The translations under genes were made by a program, and so were the position numbers. Of a stretch of DNA of 64,000 nucleotides, positions 1 through 11,800 are shown one piece after another; position 1 is the first letter of the stretch, and each line of letters opens with the position of its first letter. The notes beneath the pieces were generated by a model. That model did not search any database. It was not told where the DNA came from and saw nothing but the letters and a program-made list of their open reading frames with translations. Source of the DNA: Kuschelorhynchus macadamiae (taxonomy: Eukaryota > Arthropoda > Insecta > Coleoptera > Curculionidae); the NCBI GenBank assembly GCA_030620095.1, contig JAUTXW010000351.1, forward strand, positions 62,001 to 126,000, written 5' to 3'.

Positions 1-1453
1 AAAAGGATATACCATTGGACAGGAATTGTTTTCTTATTTAAACAGTTTTATATCTTTTGAGAAAATTCCAATTACAAAATTGGTAGGCTTGACAACTGAT
101 GAGGCTCCAGCTATAGTGGGTTGTGATAAGGGTCTGGTAGCATTTTGTCGTAAAGATAAACGCTTTCCACAATTTATGTGTTACCATTGTATTATTCATC
201 AACAAGCATTATGTGGAAATGTTTTAAAATTAAACAACGTCATGAAATTGGTAGTAAAATTTGTAAACTAGATTAGAGTTCTCGAATTACAAAGAAGATT
301 ATTCAAAATCTTAGCCGATGAAATTGATTGTCAGTACGGGTATCTACTTCTTCACTCTGAAGTGCGATAGTTAAGTAGAGGACGAGTGATAACACGTTTT
401 AATGAAGCCATAGTTCATCTGTCATAGTTCAATTTTTCAAACAACGCGGCGAACCTATTCAAGAACTGAAAAATTCAATTTGGCTTAGAGATTTTGGGTT
501 TCTTGTGGACAGACAAGATTAATGAACCCAATTTGCAACCTCAGGAAAGAGATAAAGAACTGGCGGTAATGATTTCCGTTATAAATGCATTCATAAAAAA
601 ACTTGAGTTTTGGGAACAAACCTTAGTCAACCGTGATGTCAAGCATTTTTCTGTTTTTTCAGAGAAGATATCTCAAAATCCAAAAGAACCATGACAGTAA
701 ATCTCATGTAGAAATAGTTTCTAACTTGAAGGATAACTTCAGAAATCGGTTTAAGGATTTCAACAAAATGACTTTGGTGGCTCAATTTGTTGTTTCATAC
801 TTCATGAAAATTGATATCCAAAAATTTGCAACTTGTGTTATGCTGAACTTTGGCGAAGACATCTCTGCAAGTGAAATGGAAGTGGTTGCATTCCAAAGTT
901 ATTTAGCATTAAAATCGTTAGTTTCAAGTACAAAATGTATCTGGCCTATAGTAAATAAAGACAAATATTCAGTTCTAAAAGTGAAAGAGTTATTTACTCT
1001 CACCTATTTGTGCAAATCTTCTTTTTCCAATATGAAGTTTATTAAGAATACCGCACTCGCCTTACAGATGAACATCTGGATAATTGTGTTATGGCTGAAT
1101 CAAATTACACTGCAAATATCAAAAAAATTATTGATGAGTCCAAGTGTTAACCTTCTCATTGAATGCACGTATTTTTTATCACATGTTCTTGTTTAAAATT
1201 TTAATTATGTTTTATTTACTTTTATTAAGTGGACATGCCATTATGGCTATATGAAAATTTTGTTTATTATTGTTGGTATGTATTAGTATTAGTTAAGCAC
1301 TTATTAATTACGTAAAAACAGGTACATAAGTCAAATACAACTGTGCATTATTTCGTTTAGGCTGGCTTAAACGCTGGTTACAAGTAGGTAGCTCACGGTT
1401 TATTTCTTAATTATCAAAGTAGCTCAACACCTTGAAAAGGTTGGCGACCACTG
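1..1453 (+). pseudogene. hAT-superfamily transposase remnant (ZBED/GTF2IRD2-like), 5' end outside window
   Basis: Broken reading frames in different phases together resemble the hAT-type transposase family that also gave rise to vertebrate ZBED/GTF2IRD2 proteins. Residues from base 26 contain TTDEAPAIVG and CYHCIIHQQALC, a typical catalytic-core stretch. Bases 340-380 give a degraded LLHSEVR-LSRGRV block. Near 1050-1100 a third frame reads RLTDEHLDNCV, the usual C-terminal dimerisation end. At least three frameshifts or stops separate the blocks, so no protein is made. Bases 1439-1453 (GGTTGGCGACCACTG) look like a hAT right terminal inverted repeat, which would place the 3' end of the element there. 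The left end is off the window, so no target duplication can be checked. Confidence 0.75.
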
Positions 1454-2386
1454 TTATAGACATTTGTAGATATTAATGATACTAATTTAATATGAACTCG
1501 ATAATGAAACGAGGGGTTAGCTGAGCGGTTTAGTCACATAAGTTTTATTAACAAAACTTAGATCGAACGAGTTTCATTCAAAATTCAAAAATGTGTATTG
1601 ATGATTTGATTTATCCTAACAGACCCGAATGATTTCTTAAATTAGAATCCAACATTATCATGTGCCCATATTACTCGATGTCATGGTAACCGCGCTTGTC
1701 GATTGTTACAATTTTAACTTTGTCAACTTTATAATTCGCGTCCAGTTTTGTGCCATACGTTCGGTTTTAGCGAAAAAGAACATTAATATGGATTATATAT
1801 TTGATTCGGATTTCGAGAGTGTTCCTTCGGACATCGAAAGGCATTGCTCAAATAAGTGTTGACTAACTTTCTTCTGTTTACTTTTTATCTTAAAAATGCG
1901 TGTTATTATGAAGGCCATAATAACACCCAAATTAGGGCACTAAATGTATCATAATGACCGTCATAGATTATACTATATTACAATAACGATTTGAACTTTA
2001 CATTTCAAATAATGTCGCTGCCACCGGTCCACACAAATAATTAAAAATGTCAAAATTTCAAAAAAATTTATGTAGGAGAGTGTTCACTAATGCAGGAGTA
2101 GAAAAAATTCTATAATGACACGAATTCGATATATTTAAGAGGGAGTCAAAAAAAAGGACATAATGTCCCTGAATCTATTTATCATTGGATTAGAAGTTGC
2201 TTTTTGCGACCTAGACTGCTCAGCCAAAGTTTAAGAATAGGGGAAAAAGATCTCAGTCATCTGAGGTTCAGCTAACGATATCGTAGTCTTCAGCAATGAA
2301 GCACAATAAAGGATTTGTTTTATCTAACCGTTTAAAAATACATACTAATATCAAATGTAAATATACTTTGGGGCTGTGGGGGAGCT
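1454..2386. other. No recognisable gene; AT-rich sequence upstream of the RTK exons
   Basis: Short open frames exist, such as one at 1662-1862 ending with DYIFDSDFESVPSDIE, but none matches a family I can name. A weak tRNA-like stretch near 1511-1580 was rejected. No Ig-domain exon of the receptor tyrosine kinase was found here. Confidence 0.5.
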
Positions 2387-2512
2387 TTCGAAAAATGGGC
2401 TGGTCATGTGGCTCGTTTGTGAGACAACAGATGGATTAAATACTTACTGGAGTGGCGACCAAGAGAAACGGAACATAAGAAGACATATCACTCGCTGGCG
2501 TGATTACAGAAA
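2387..2512 (+). pseudogene. LINE ORF2 C-terminal fragment
   Basis: One frame reads WAGHVARL, a stop, then DNRWIKYLLEWRPRETEHKKT. This is the extreme C-terminal motif of insect endonuclease/reverse-transcriptase LINE proteins (canonical WAGHVARM..RW...L.WRPRE). The fragment holds an internal TGA and has no catalytic domain, so it is a dead 3' scrap. It lies about 240 bp upstream of the transmembrane exon of the receptor kinase. Confidence 0.7.
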
Positions 2513-2750
2513 AAATGTAGAAAAGGTGTAAAATATCTTGTTGATGTCATCGATACAATTAGAAAGTTTTGGCAAGAAAAATATATGGTAATAGCTCCAT
2601 CACTGGAACATTACTTCGTTAATATTTAGTTTTCTTATTAGATTGCTACATGCTGACGATAGAAATGTGGCTGGCATATTTTAAATATTATATTTTAAAC
2701 AACGTGATTTGTATTATTTTATTTTAATAACAATATATCTTCCTTTCTAG

Positions 2751-2854
2751 TCAAGCCTGTGTCTGTTGCCATTTATTATTACGTTCTTGGAGCCATAGGT
2801 CTACTTTTGCTTGCCGCACTTATTTATATATTTATACGAATGCGAAAGGAGAAG
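2751..2854 (+). CDS. Pvr: Pvr exon: transmembrane helix
   Basis: After the acceptor TTCCTTTCTAG the exon has two bases completing a codon from an upstream exon, then 34 codons. They encode KPVSVAIYYYVLGAIGLLLL followed by AALIYIFIRMRKEK: a single hydrophobic helix with a basic stop-transfer cluster, as expected for the membrane span of a receptor kinase. The donor GTTAGT follows at 2855 and the exon ends in phase 0. Confidence 0.85.
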
Positions 2855-5800
2855 GTTAGTAGTCAGACAATATTACGAATATTAAAATATAGTAGAGGTA
2901 TTGTTACCCGGCAGACATGATGTCATATGGCACTTGACAAGCGTGATGTCACAAACATCTGTTCTAAACCCGTTTTCCTCAACAGACCCCGTTTTTTCTA
3001 AACAGACCCTGTTTTTCCTAAACAGACTATCGTTTTCCTAAACAGACCACCGTTTTCTTAAACAGGTTCCTTCCAAAAATAGTTTCAAACCGTTTTAGAG
3101 GGAACGGGGGCCTGTTCAGGAAAACGGGGGTCTGATTAAGAAAGCGGGTCTAGAACAGGTGTTTATGTAGTGGGTGACGTTACTCCTGTCAAGTGCCACA
3201 TGACGTCATTCCTCCCAGGTACCAATAACTACTAAAGATTATTATTATTCCTTATTTTGTAGGAATTGCGCCGTCAACTGAAACTGCTCGGTTTAGAAAA
3301 TTTCCATAATGGTAACCCGGAAAATCTAAACCCCGAACTAGGAATCGATGAACAGGCCGAGCTATTGCCGTACAATAAGAAATTTGAGTTTCCCATAGAA
3401 CATCTAAAAATAGGTAATTTTGTTTCCCAAAGGTAAACTTATCGTTAAGAACGTTTTGCTAATATAGGTATGCAGGAATTCTTAAAAATAATATTGTTTT
3501 TTAAAACATCAACATTAAAATAATTAAAGAAACAAATATTTTTCTAAAGATATCCTTTTTAGTTTTAAATAAATAAAAATATATATATATATATCTACTA
3601 ATTTTAATCTCTTTATCAATAACTAATATCTACCAGATTTTCATGTATAGTTGTATTGGTTAGAAGATAAGTTTATCATTGCACTCGTACTCAAAATTTA
3701 TTAGATGTAGGCATTGTAACAACCAAACTGTGCTTACGACAACTTATTTGTAAATTAGAACAATTTGTCTTAAAAATAAATCAATTTATTAATAATACTC
3801 TTTAATTTTTTCAAAGCTTACGACCACATTTATTTTATATTTAGATAAATTAAGCCTGTTCAGTAAGACGCTGTGTTTATTAGAATTTTTATTCTGCGGC
3901 GTTAGACAGTACAAAGTAAGGGTTTTGTGGAGCGGGATAGGTCATGTGTCTTGTTTTTTGTTGCATTTAAAAGAATATTTATACACGGCCAGCCTGTAGA
4001 GACGCTCTTTGTTCCTTGAATTTCATCAGCTTTCATCAACATCAACAATGCGACTGCCATGTTCTAATTAGGTTTTTTTTTGTGATTTGTGCCGTTTCGT
4101 TTACACGGCTAATAATGTCAGATTAATTTCATAAATTGAAATGGTAGGTATCGAAGGAAAATGCTGAAAAAAGTCCATCTATCTGAATTATAAGCCATAA
4201 CATCAGGTAAAAGATTTTTACAGGACGCCATTTTGCACAGGCATAGCTCACACGAGGTTTTTCTTTATTTCAGGCCTTTTTTTAGTTCACTGAAGATTAA
4301 TTTTAGATAAATAAAGATTCTTTTTAGTTACAATCAAGATTTTTTTTAGATACAATCAAGGTTTGTTAGTTTCACTCATGATTATTTAATTAAACTGAGG
4401 ATTTTATTTTACAAAATTACGAAATTGTAAATACGTTTTCTATTAACTTGAAGCTCTAAAGTAACCGAATTTAAGAATCTTGGTCATTTTTACATTAAAT
4501 TATCTTGAAACTGGACTGTAACTGAGTGAAGATAGACTATCCTACAGTACTTATGCCTTTCTACTACATCTCACAAGAGTTGTTGGATACCCTGGAGAAT
4601 ATATTTAGTTTTCGGATGCTTAGGAGAAGCTGGAATAATTTTCCTTCTACCGTCTGGTGATTAGCTGTTCTCCTTGATGTTTTATATTTGGACTTCGACT
4701 TGGCTTGGCCGCTGCTATTTGATACGTTGTGAAGTTCAGACGTTTTGATTCTCCTCGAGAGGTGTGACTTAAAGTTGAGTATTTTTTGTTGAAAATTTAT
4801 TATTTTGACTAATTTGTAGAATTAGCCAATTTTTTTTATGTTTGTATTTGAAATCTACATGTTTCTAGGTAATTTTGAATATTTCTCAACCTTTTAATTA
4901 GAATGGTTTTATATTGATAACGTTTTAACCTGCTATATCTCCTTTGGTTTTAAAGTTAGGCATATGAATCAAAAAACAAACTGTAGGGTAGCTTAACAAG
5001 TTCTATTTCTAATAACCCAAAGAAAATCATGTTTTATTTTTTTATGGGACACCCTGTATATTATCTGTTCTTAAAATGAGACTTCTGCTGAATATAAATG
5101 TACCAGGTTTGATCCCTTTATTTTTAAAGCTCTCGAGAAATTTGAGAAAGACACTGCCACATGGCAATGTATTCCCATCTACATCACTATGTAATATAGC
5201 GATTCCGTCTCTCTCTAACACGTTACCCCTTAAGGCAGGATTTTTCTTAAATGTATCGAGTGTCTTTGAGAATAAAGGTATCAAAGCAGATATATTTATA
5301 ATCAGCAAGGAGAGGCCCATTTTATGAGCATATAATATACAGGCTACCAATTTAAAAAATTTGCTAAATTTATTTTACCCGGAATCTCCCTCATTATGAT
5401 TTTTTCCATCTGTTAGGAATAGTGAAGTGTGACCCAGTTTAGTTCAGTACATCGTCACAGTATATATGTATTACATTTCCTTTTTTTCATTTTTATTGGG
5501 GGCCATTTTATTTCATCACATTACTATTTTCTTTCTACCTATGCCACATTTGACTTTTGGGCACAATTTTAAATAAATTAAAATAGTTTTTACGTTGACA
5601 CATACCGCCATTTTGTTACGTCATATTCGTACCAGGTTATCCCATTTTCATATTTAATTTTTCTGTAAAATTTAAAGTCAATTGAAGAAAATTTTTTTTA
5701 GTTGATTTTTAAAAAAATTTATTTGGCCGCCATTTCGATCGCCATCTTAAATTGAAACCCATATTATCAGTATATACCTATTGCGTTGGTACGCAGATAT

Positions 5801-8800
5801 TTCCAAGATATTAACTTTCTAAACGGTTTTCGTTAACTATCGATTTGGGGTTAGGATCCAATAAATAAGAAACAAAAAATGCCTTTTCTTAAATTTGCGA
5901 TTTTTAGTTCATTCTCAGAGCACATAGATTTTATATCCTGCATGAAACCCATATTATCAGTCTTTACCTACTCCGTTGGTCTGCAAATATATCGTAACCC
6001 CAAATAATACACCACTCTAACATAAAAACAAGAGGATCGTTAACGAGAACCATTTAGAAACTTAATATCTGCAGACCAACGGAGTAGGTAAAGGCTGATA
6101 ATATGGATTTCATGCAGGATATAGAATCTATATATGTGTCCTGAGGTGGCAACAATAAAATTGCGAAACGTCGACTATTTAAAAATAGGCTTTTGTTTTT
6201 TTTTACTGGATCATAACCCCAAATACTACAATATGTAATTTTTCAGGCTGAATTTTTAAATATTTTATTAAGCCGCCATCCTGGATTCGTACCAAAATTT
6301 TACCAGTTGATTTCAACATAATACTTTGATGTTTGTGCAAAATTTGAGATAAATTGGATAAGTAGTTTTTTAATAATATTTTTTTAACATTTCACTAAGC
6401 CGCTATTTGGTTTCGCTATTTTGGATTTTTGCCAAAATATTAGCAGGTCATCCCTATATGACCCTTAATTTTTTATACATAATTTGATGTTAATCGGGTA
6501 AGTAGACTTTAAGCTATGCCGCGAACTGACAGACAGACATACAGAAAGACAAACCGACAGACGGACCGCCGGAATGGATAAAATATATTTTTAATTGGAT
6601 GAGTAGTTTTTTAATAATAATTTTTTAACATTTCACTAGGCCGGCATTTTAGCTACTCTGCTAAAAGACAGACAGACCGACGGAATTGAGAAAACATGTT
6701 TTTCGTCATCTAAGGATCTTGAAACGTGAAGATCTGAAAAAATCTCGAAGGGTGATTTTTTCACGATTAAAATACTTCGCTTTTACGAGGGAAGTAAAAA
6801 TACAACTTATGATGATATCTGGTAAAATTGATAGCCTTTTGTTTTTTTTTTGATTATTAGAAAAAAACTTGTTAAGTAACCTTACAATTTGTTTTTGGCT
6901 CATATGGCGGGTAACTTTAAAACGAAGGGAGAAATGGCAGGTTAAAATGTTATCAAGATAAATCGATCGCCGATGTGGGTCACCGACATAGACAAATTAC
7001 AAAATATGGCGGTTGACTTTCAAAAACACGTTTTCGTTTAGTAAAAAGACCGTTATTTTTCTTAAGTTAAAATAAAATGTATCTACATTTTATAACAGAA
7101 TATCGAAAAGTTCTAATAAAAAAAATTAACATTTTTGAAAAAAATAAAGAAAAAACAATATATTTTTACTCGGGACATTTTTCTCTTCGTATGTAAGTAA
7201 GACTTAGAAAAGTAAATGCGTATTTGAGTTACTCCAATAACCTGTTAAGGACGCAGCCTACTCGAAAACCTCCCTCACTAAGAACCGTCAAAGTAAATGT
7301 ACTCAGGAATACCTGCAACATCTGGTACTCGAGTAAACTAAATATATAACAACTATTTGTATTGTAGGTAAACAATTAGGCTCTGGAGCATTTGGAGTAG
7401 TTATGAAAGCTGAGGCTAAAGACATTATGGAAGGAGAACCTAAAACTACCGTTGCTGTTAAGATGGTTAAAAAAAATGCCGATCAGTCTTATATTAAGGT
7501 GTTAGCGTCAGAATTAAAAATTATGGTCCATTTAGGAAAACATATTAACGTCGTAAACTTGCTTGGGGCATGTACCAAAAATGTCGCGAAAAGTAAGTGA
7601 ATGGTAGGCTAGTTTAGACTAGGCTTATTAAAATTGAAAAAAAAATTAGAAATAAGTTTGTCGTTATGATAAAAAAAACAAAAAAGTTAAGTAATTTATG
7701 CAAGTTCTTACTGTAAATTATTAATAGTTGTCACAAAAACTGCAAAAATGATACTCACTTTTCAATTAAAATGTTGAAGTGATTGAATATGTTTAACTTA
7801 AAAAAATATGTATTAAATATTGACTTATGTCCATTAAATTTCAGGAGAACTGTTGGTTATTGTCGAGTTTTGTCGCTTTGGAAATTTACAAAACTATTTG
7901 TTTAAACACAGAGAAACCTTCATAAATCAAGTAGACCCAGTAACTGGAAGTATAGACTACGACATAGGAGCTGATGTTCTGGAAAGGTCGTACTCAGTTT
8001 CAAGCGAAAATGGGTATGTACTTTATTAGGTGTATTTCAATATAGTGTTTTTAATATTAGTTAATGGATGCTAAATAAAGAACGTATTTAAAAAGTATGT
8101 TTAAATTTTAGCCACTCTATCTCACGATCTCACTCGGCGTATGACTACAGGGACAGAACTCATACGATGAATACGCAAGTTACATCAATAGGTAAGTCAG
8201 AATTAACTTTAAACCTATTTTATTTGTCTAAAAGGTCTATAATAGACTTGAGTCCCTGTGTATGAAAACCCTCAAAAGCAGTTTATGTTGAAGATCGGGT
8301 CATTTTGTCTTCAGCTCTTGGAAAATAGTGTCTACTATCCAAAACGTAATGGGTACGAATTATGCAATTACATACTTCCAACAGGATGGAGCTCCACCGC
8401 ATTTTGGGGTAAACGTGCGCGAATTTTTAAATTATACATTTCCGGACAAGTGGATTGGAAGGAAAGGCCTTGTCGAGTGGCCGCCTAGGTCCCCCGCCAA
8501 ACGACTACTTTTTATAGGGACAATTAAAAAATAATGTTTATGTAACCAAACTGTATATCTGGCTGAATTACAGCATCGAATACTGGATTAAATGAAATTA
8601 ATAACACCGGACATGATTTACAATGCAATTCAACGGTTTTATTTTCAGTTAGCTTACTGTCCAGCAGTTCAGGGAAAACAATTTGAACATTTGTTATAAT
8701 TCGTTATTATTTAATACTTTTGAAAAAGCCTTCCATTATTGATATTAGGTATAAGACATGTTATACCAAAAGCATTAGAAATTTACTGCAAAATGTAAAA

Positions 8801-11800
8801 ATAGAAAATATACAGGGTATTCCATTTATTCCATTATTCCATTAAAATTTATTTGATTTTGTGAAAAACTAGATACGTGGCAACATCGACGATGCCATCA
8901 TTAGGTGCATAATAAATATCCCCATACACTACTGTACCAAATTCGGTTTAATTAAATTAAGATTTTCAGCCGTTTCCAGACTTTTTACACACCCAGTATA
9001 CACTTTAACACACGCACAAGGTAGTACTTAATAGTTGACTATTCAATACTGGATGGGGTTTGAGATTAATTTGTTGGTCGAATGTCTAATACCTTCGGTG
9101 CAATATCCGGTGTATTTTTCAGTTTCATAAGTTTCTCTATTTCCTTCAGATCTGCAAATATTAGACCGAAATGTTTATTTTTTTATGACCTACCTAGAAC
9201 TAACGTTAGTTATAGTGCAATCACCAATGTATAACATATGTAACTTATTTAATATCTATTGTTCTAGATTATATATATTTTGTACTTCTAAACTTTAAAA
9301 GAAAATTGGCTCCACTATTTGAAAATAGATTTAATTAGTACGTTTAGCTTTAAATAAGGTTATGTAATTCTATTTTTTGGGTAGTATAGTATTTAAGTAG
9401 TGGTAAGGACAGTCGAAGAGTTGATGACCTTGGGTGGTGTGACTTGTAGTTGGTCATCATTAGGCGAGTAGTTCGTTGTAATTTCTCTAGCTCCGTGTAA
9501 GTCCATTTCAAGATTTTGAAACGGTAGGTCAGCACGGGCACAACATAGGTGTTAATTGCTGTAATAAGATTTCCGGCGCACTATGGTATAGAAGGTCCTT
9601 CTTTTGGCCAAAAATAGTGTTTTACGTAGAAATAAAAAATTACTTAAAAATTATATTAATATAGGTAAAAACTAAGAAATAAACAAACAAAAATATTCTG
9701 CCCCCCCCTCCCTCCCCCATCCCCCCCACCACCACCCGAAACCTTTCAAAGCTAGTGTTTTACGTAGAAATGGAGGGGGAGGCAAACTAGATGTAAACCA
9801 AGTAAACAAAACAAAAATATTTCGCCCCCCCCTCCCATTACCAATAAAAAAATGTCAATTGTATTTAAGCAACAACTACATTTTATTAGAAAAGTAATAT
9901 CTTAATAATTATAAAATAATAACTATGTACTAAGTATGAAGTTCGGAAGCTAACTCAAGAGTATTTAACTCTTCCAAATATAACAAATCTTCAAAATCTT
10001 CCAAGTTTAAATCCTTGAAATTTTCAAGGTTTAGTACTTGAAAATCAACTGTTTCAACAGGTTTTAATAGTTCAATGACTCCTAAAGGTATTTTTTTTGA
10101 TTTTAATTTTGATTTTCTACTATGTACACTAATATTTGATATTATAGGATCTGATGTGTCTAAAGCCCTACAGAAAACATCTTTTAAATTACTAATTTTG
10201 TCAGTTTTTCTTGCGTGATGCAACCTATCTTGCCTATAATATTTATTTCGCGATTCAGCTGCATCTTCTCCCAAGTATCCTAATGGCAGCAAGCAATTAT
10301 CTAAAATTTGTTTTCCGTGGACAAGGACCTTGTGTATTGTGGCGGGCATAGGAAACCATGAATATAATTTTAGAAATAGAGCACCCGTTTCAAAACAATG
10401 GGTCTCAAATTTATTACCATCAATTGGAAGCTGACATGCCATAGCAATCAAAATCGTTCGAAACTTTATTATGAGCTCTACAGACACCCCGGTTATTTCA
10501 GCAAATGCATCTGGCTTCTCAAACGCACGCCTTGCCGTGTTTCCGTCGTTTGTTGATCCGTAGCTCTGTTTTGGCTTGTCAACATGTAGACCTAAATTTT
10601 CATAAAACTTTTTTTGAACTAATGCCTTTTTTTGAGCTACAAGTTGCTTGTTAGTTTCTCCTCGTACTTGCCAAACTTTTAGTTCGATTCTATATGCGAT
10701 GTGCAAGATACATTCTAGGAATCTTATCCAGCAGTGTAAAGGGCTGATCCCATATTGAAGACTGTCTGGCTTGGGAATAAATTTAACTGATTTAAAATCA
10801 GAAATTTTAAGGAAATCAGCCGGTGTTGCCCCACAAATAGGGCACGCTTGTGATGACTTTGTATTTGTTAATGTAGCTAGTGTCTTTCCGTCAATAAGAG
10901 TCATACATAAATGACACTTTACTTTCAATACAAAATTTTGAACGTTAAAGACAAACATGTCTAGATTTTGAATTTGCACATCTAAATTTTGTTTTTCTTT
11001 TAAAACATGGTCTTTCGTTTCTTTGACAAACTCAATTTTGATAGGTCTGCAGAACCGAACGGACTGTGGTGTAGGGTTATTCCATATCACGATATTGTCA
11101 TTGCTAATTAACCTACGAGGTATTAAGGTCGTTGCAAAAATGCTGGAATCATTTCCACAAAAGTTGGCAAAGTTTTGCTTGTAAAGGGATTGGCTGGAGC
11201 TGCCGTCAAAGCCGTAACTTAGAATCATGGTAGTGGTTATGCAGTTTTGTGAGGTACTGGTAAATAAATTAAAAAGTACATCCTGCTGAAGTAAAACAAT
11301 TCGGCTAATGGTATGGCTCAGCAAATCTTTAAGCGAAACTGAAGCTGTAGTTTCTGTTACATTAATAGTGAGTGGTCTGCATTCTTCTTTACTTTTTAAT
11401 ATTTTTTCGTATGCCGGAAATACATCGGAATTGCGTTCTTTGTTGCCCATTCGTATATTTAAGTATTGCTGTTTTGTAAAACCGTTGTCTAAAATAAATG
11501 CCAGAGCCTCTTGGGGACTGTACGAAACTGGTTTTTTTAATGACAACGAATTTATTATGTTTGTTGGTTTTGAAGGATCCTCAGCAGCTTCTTTTAAAAG
11601 TAAACTAAGATCTCGTTTTCCCCTTTGTTTAGCAGCAACAGTGGCAGCCTTTATCATTAAGTTTGAATTATGATCGTGTTGTCTGGATAAATTTAGAGCG
11701 TCTCTGCGTTGAGATCTCAAAGACTTTTCATTGAAGTTTAAGCTTGGACGACCTCTTAAGGTCTCGGTAAGTAAATTACCGCTTGTTTTGGGTAGTTTTT

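Noticed and set aside
1511..1580. tRNA-like stretch (TTAGCTGAGCGGTTTAG ... GATCGAACG), possible SINE head
   Set aside because: The A-box-like part is fair but the B box is poor, and acceptor and anticodon stems do not pair.
1662..1862. 66-codon frame ending DYIFDSDFESVPSDIERH
   Set aside because: Acidic string loosely like piggyBac N-termini, but no further homology on either side; too weak to call.
1200..2750. Search for Ig-domain exons of the receptor kinase
   Set aside because: No stretch with Cys spacing, Trp and DxGxYxC motif flanked by splice sites was found; the ectodomain is presumably upstream.
11308..11673. 121-codon plus-strand frame inside the Transib transposase
   Set aside because: Antisense shadow of the 696-codon frame; no independent features.
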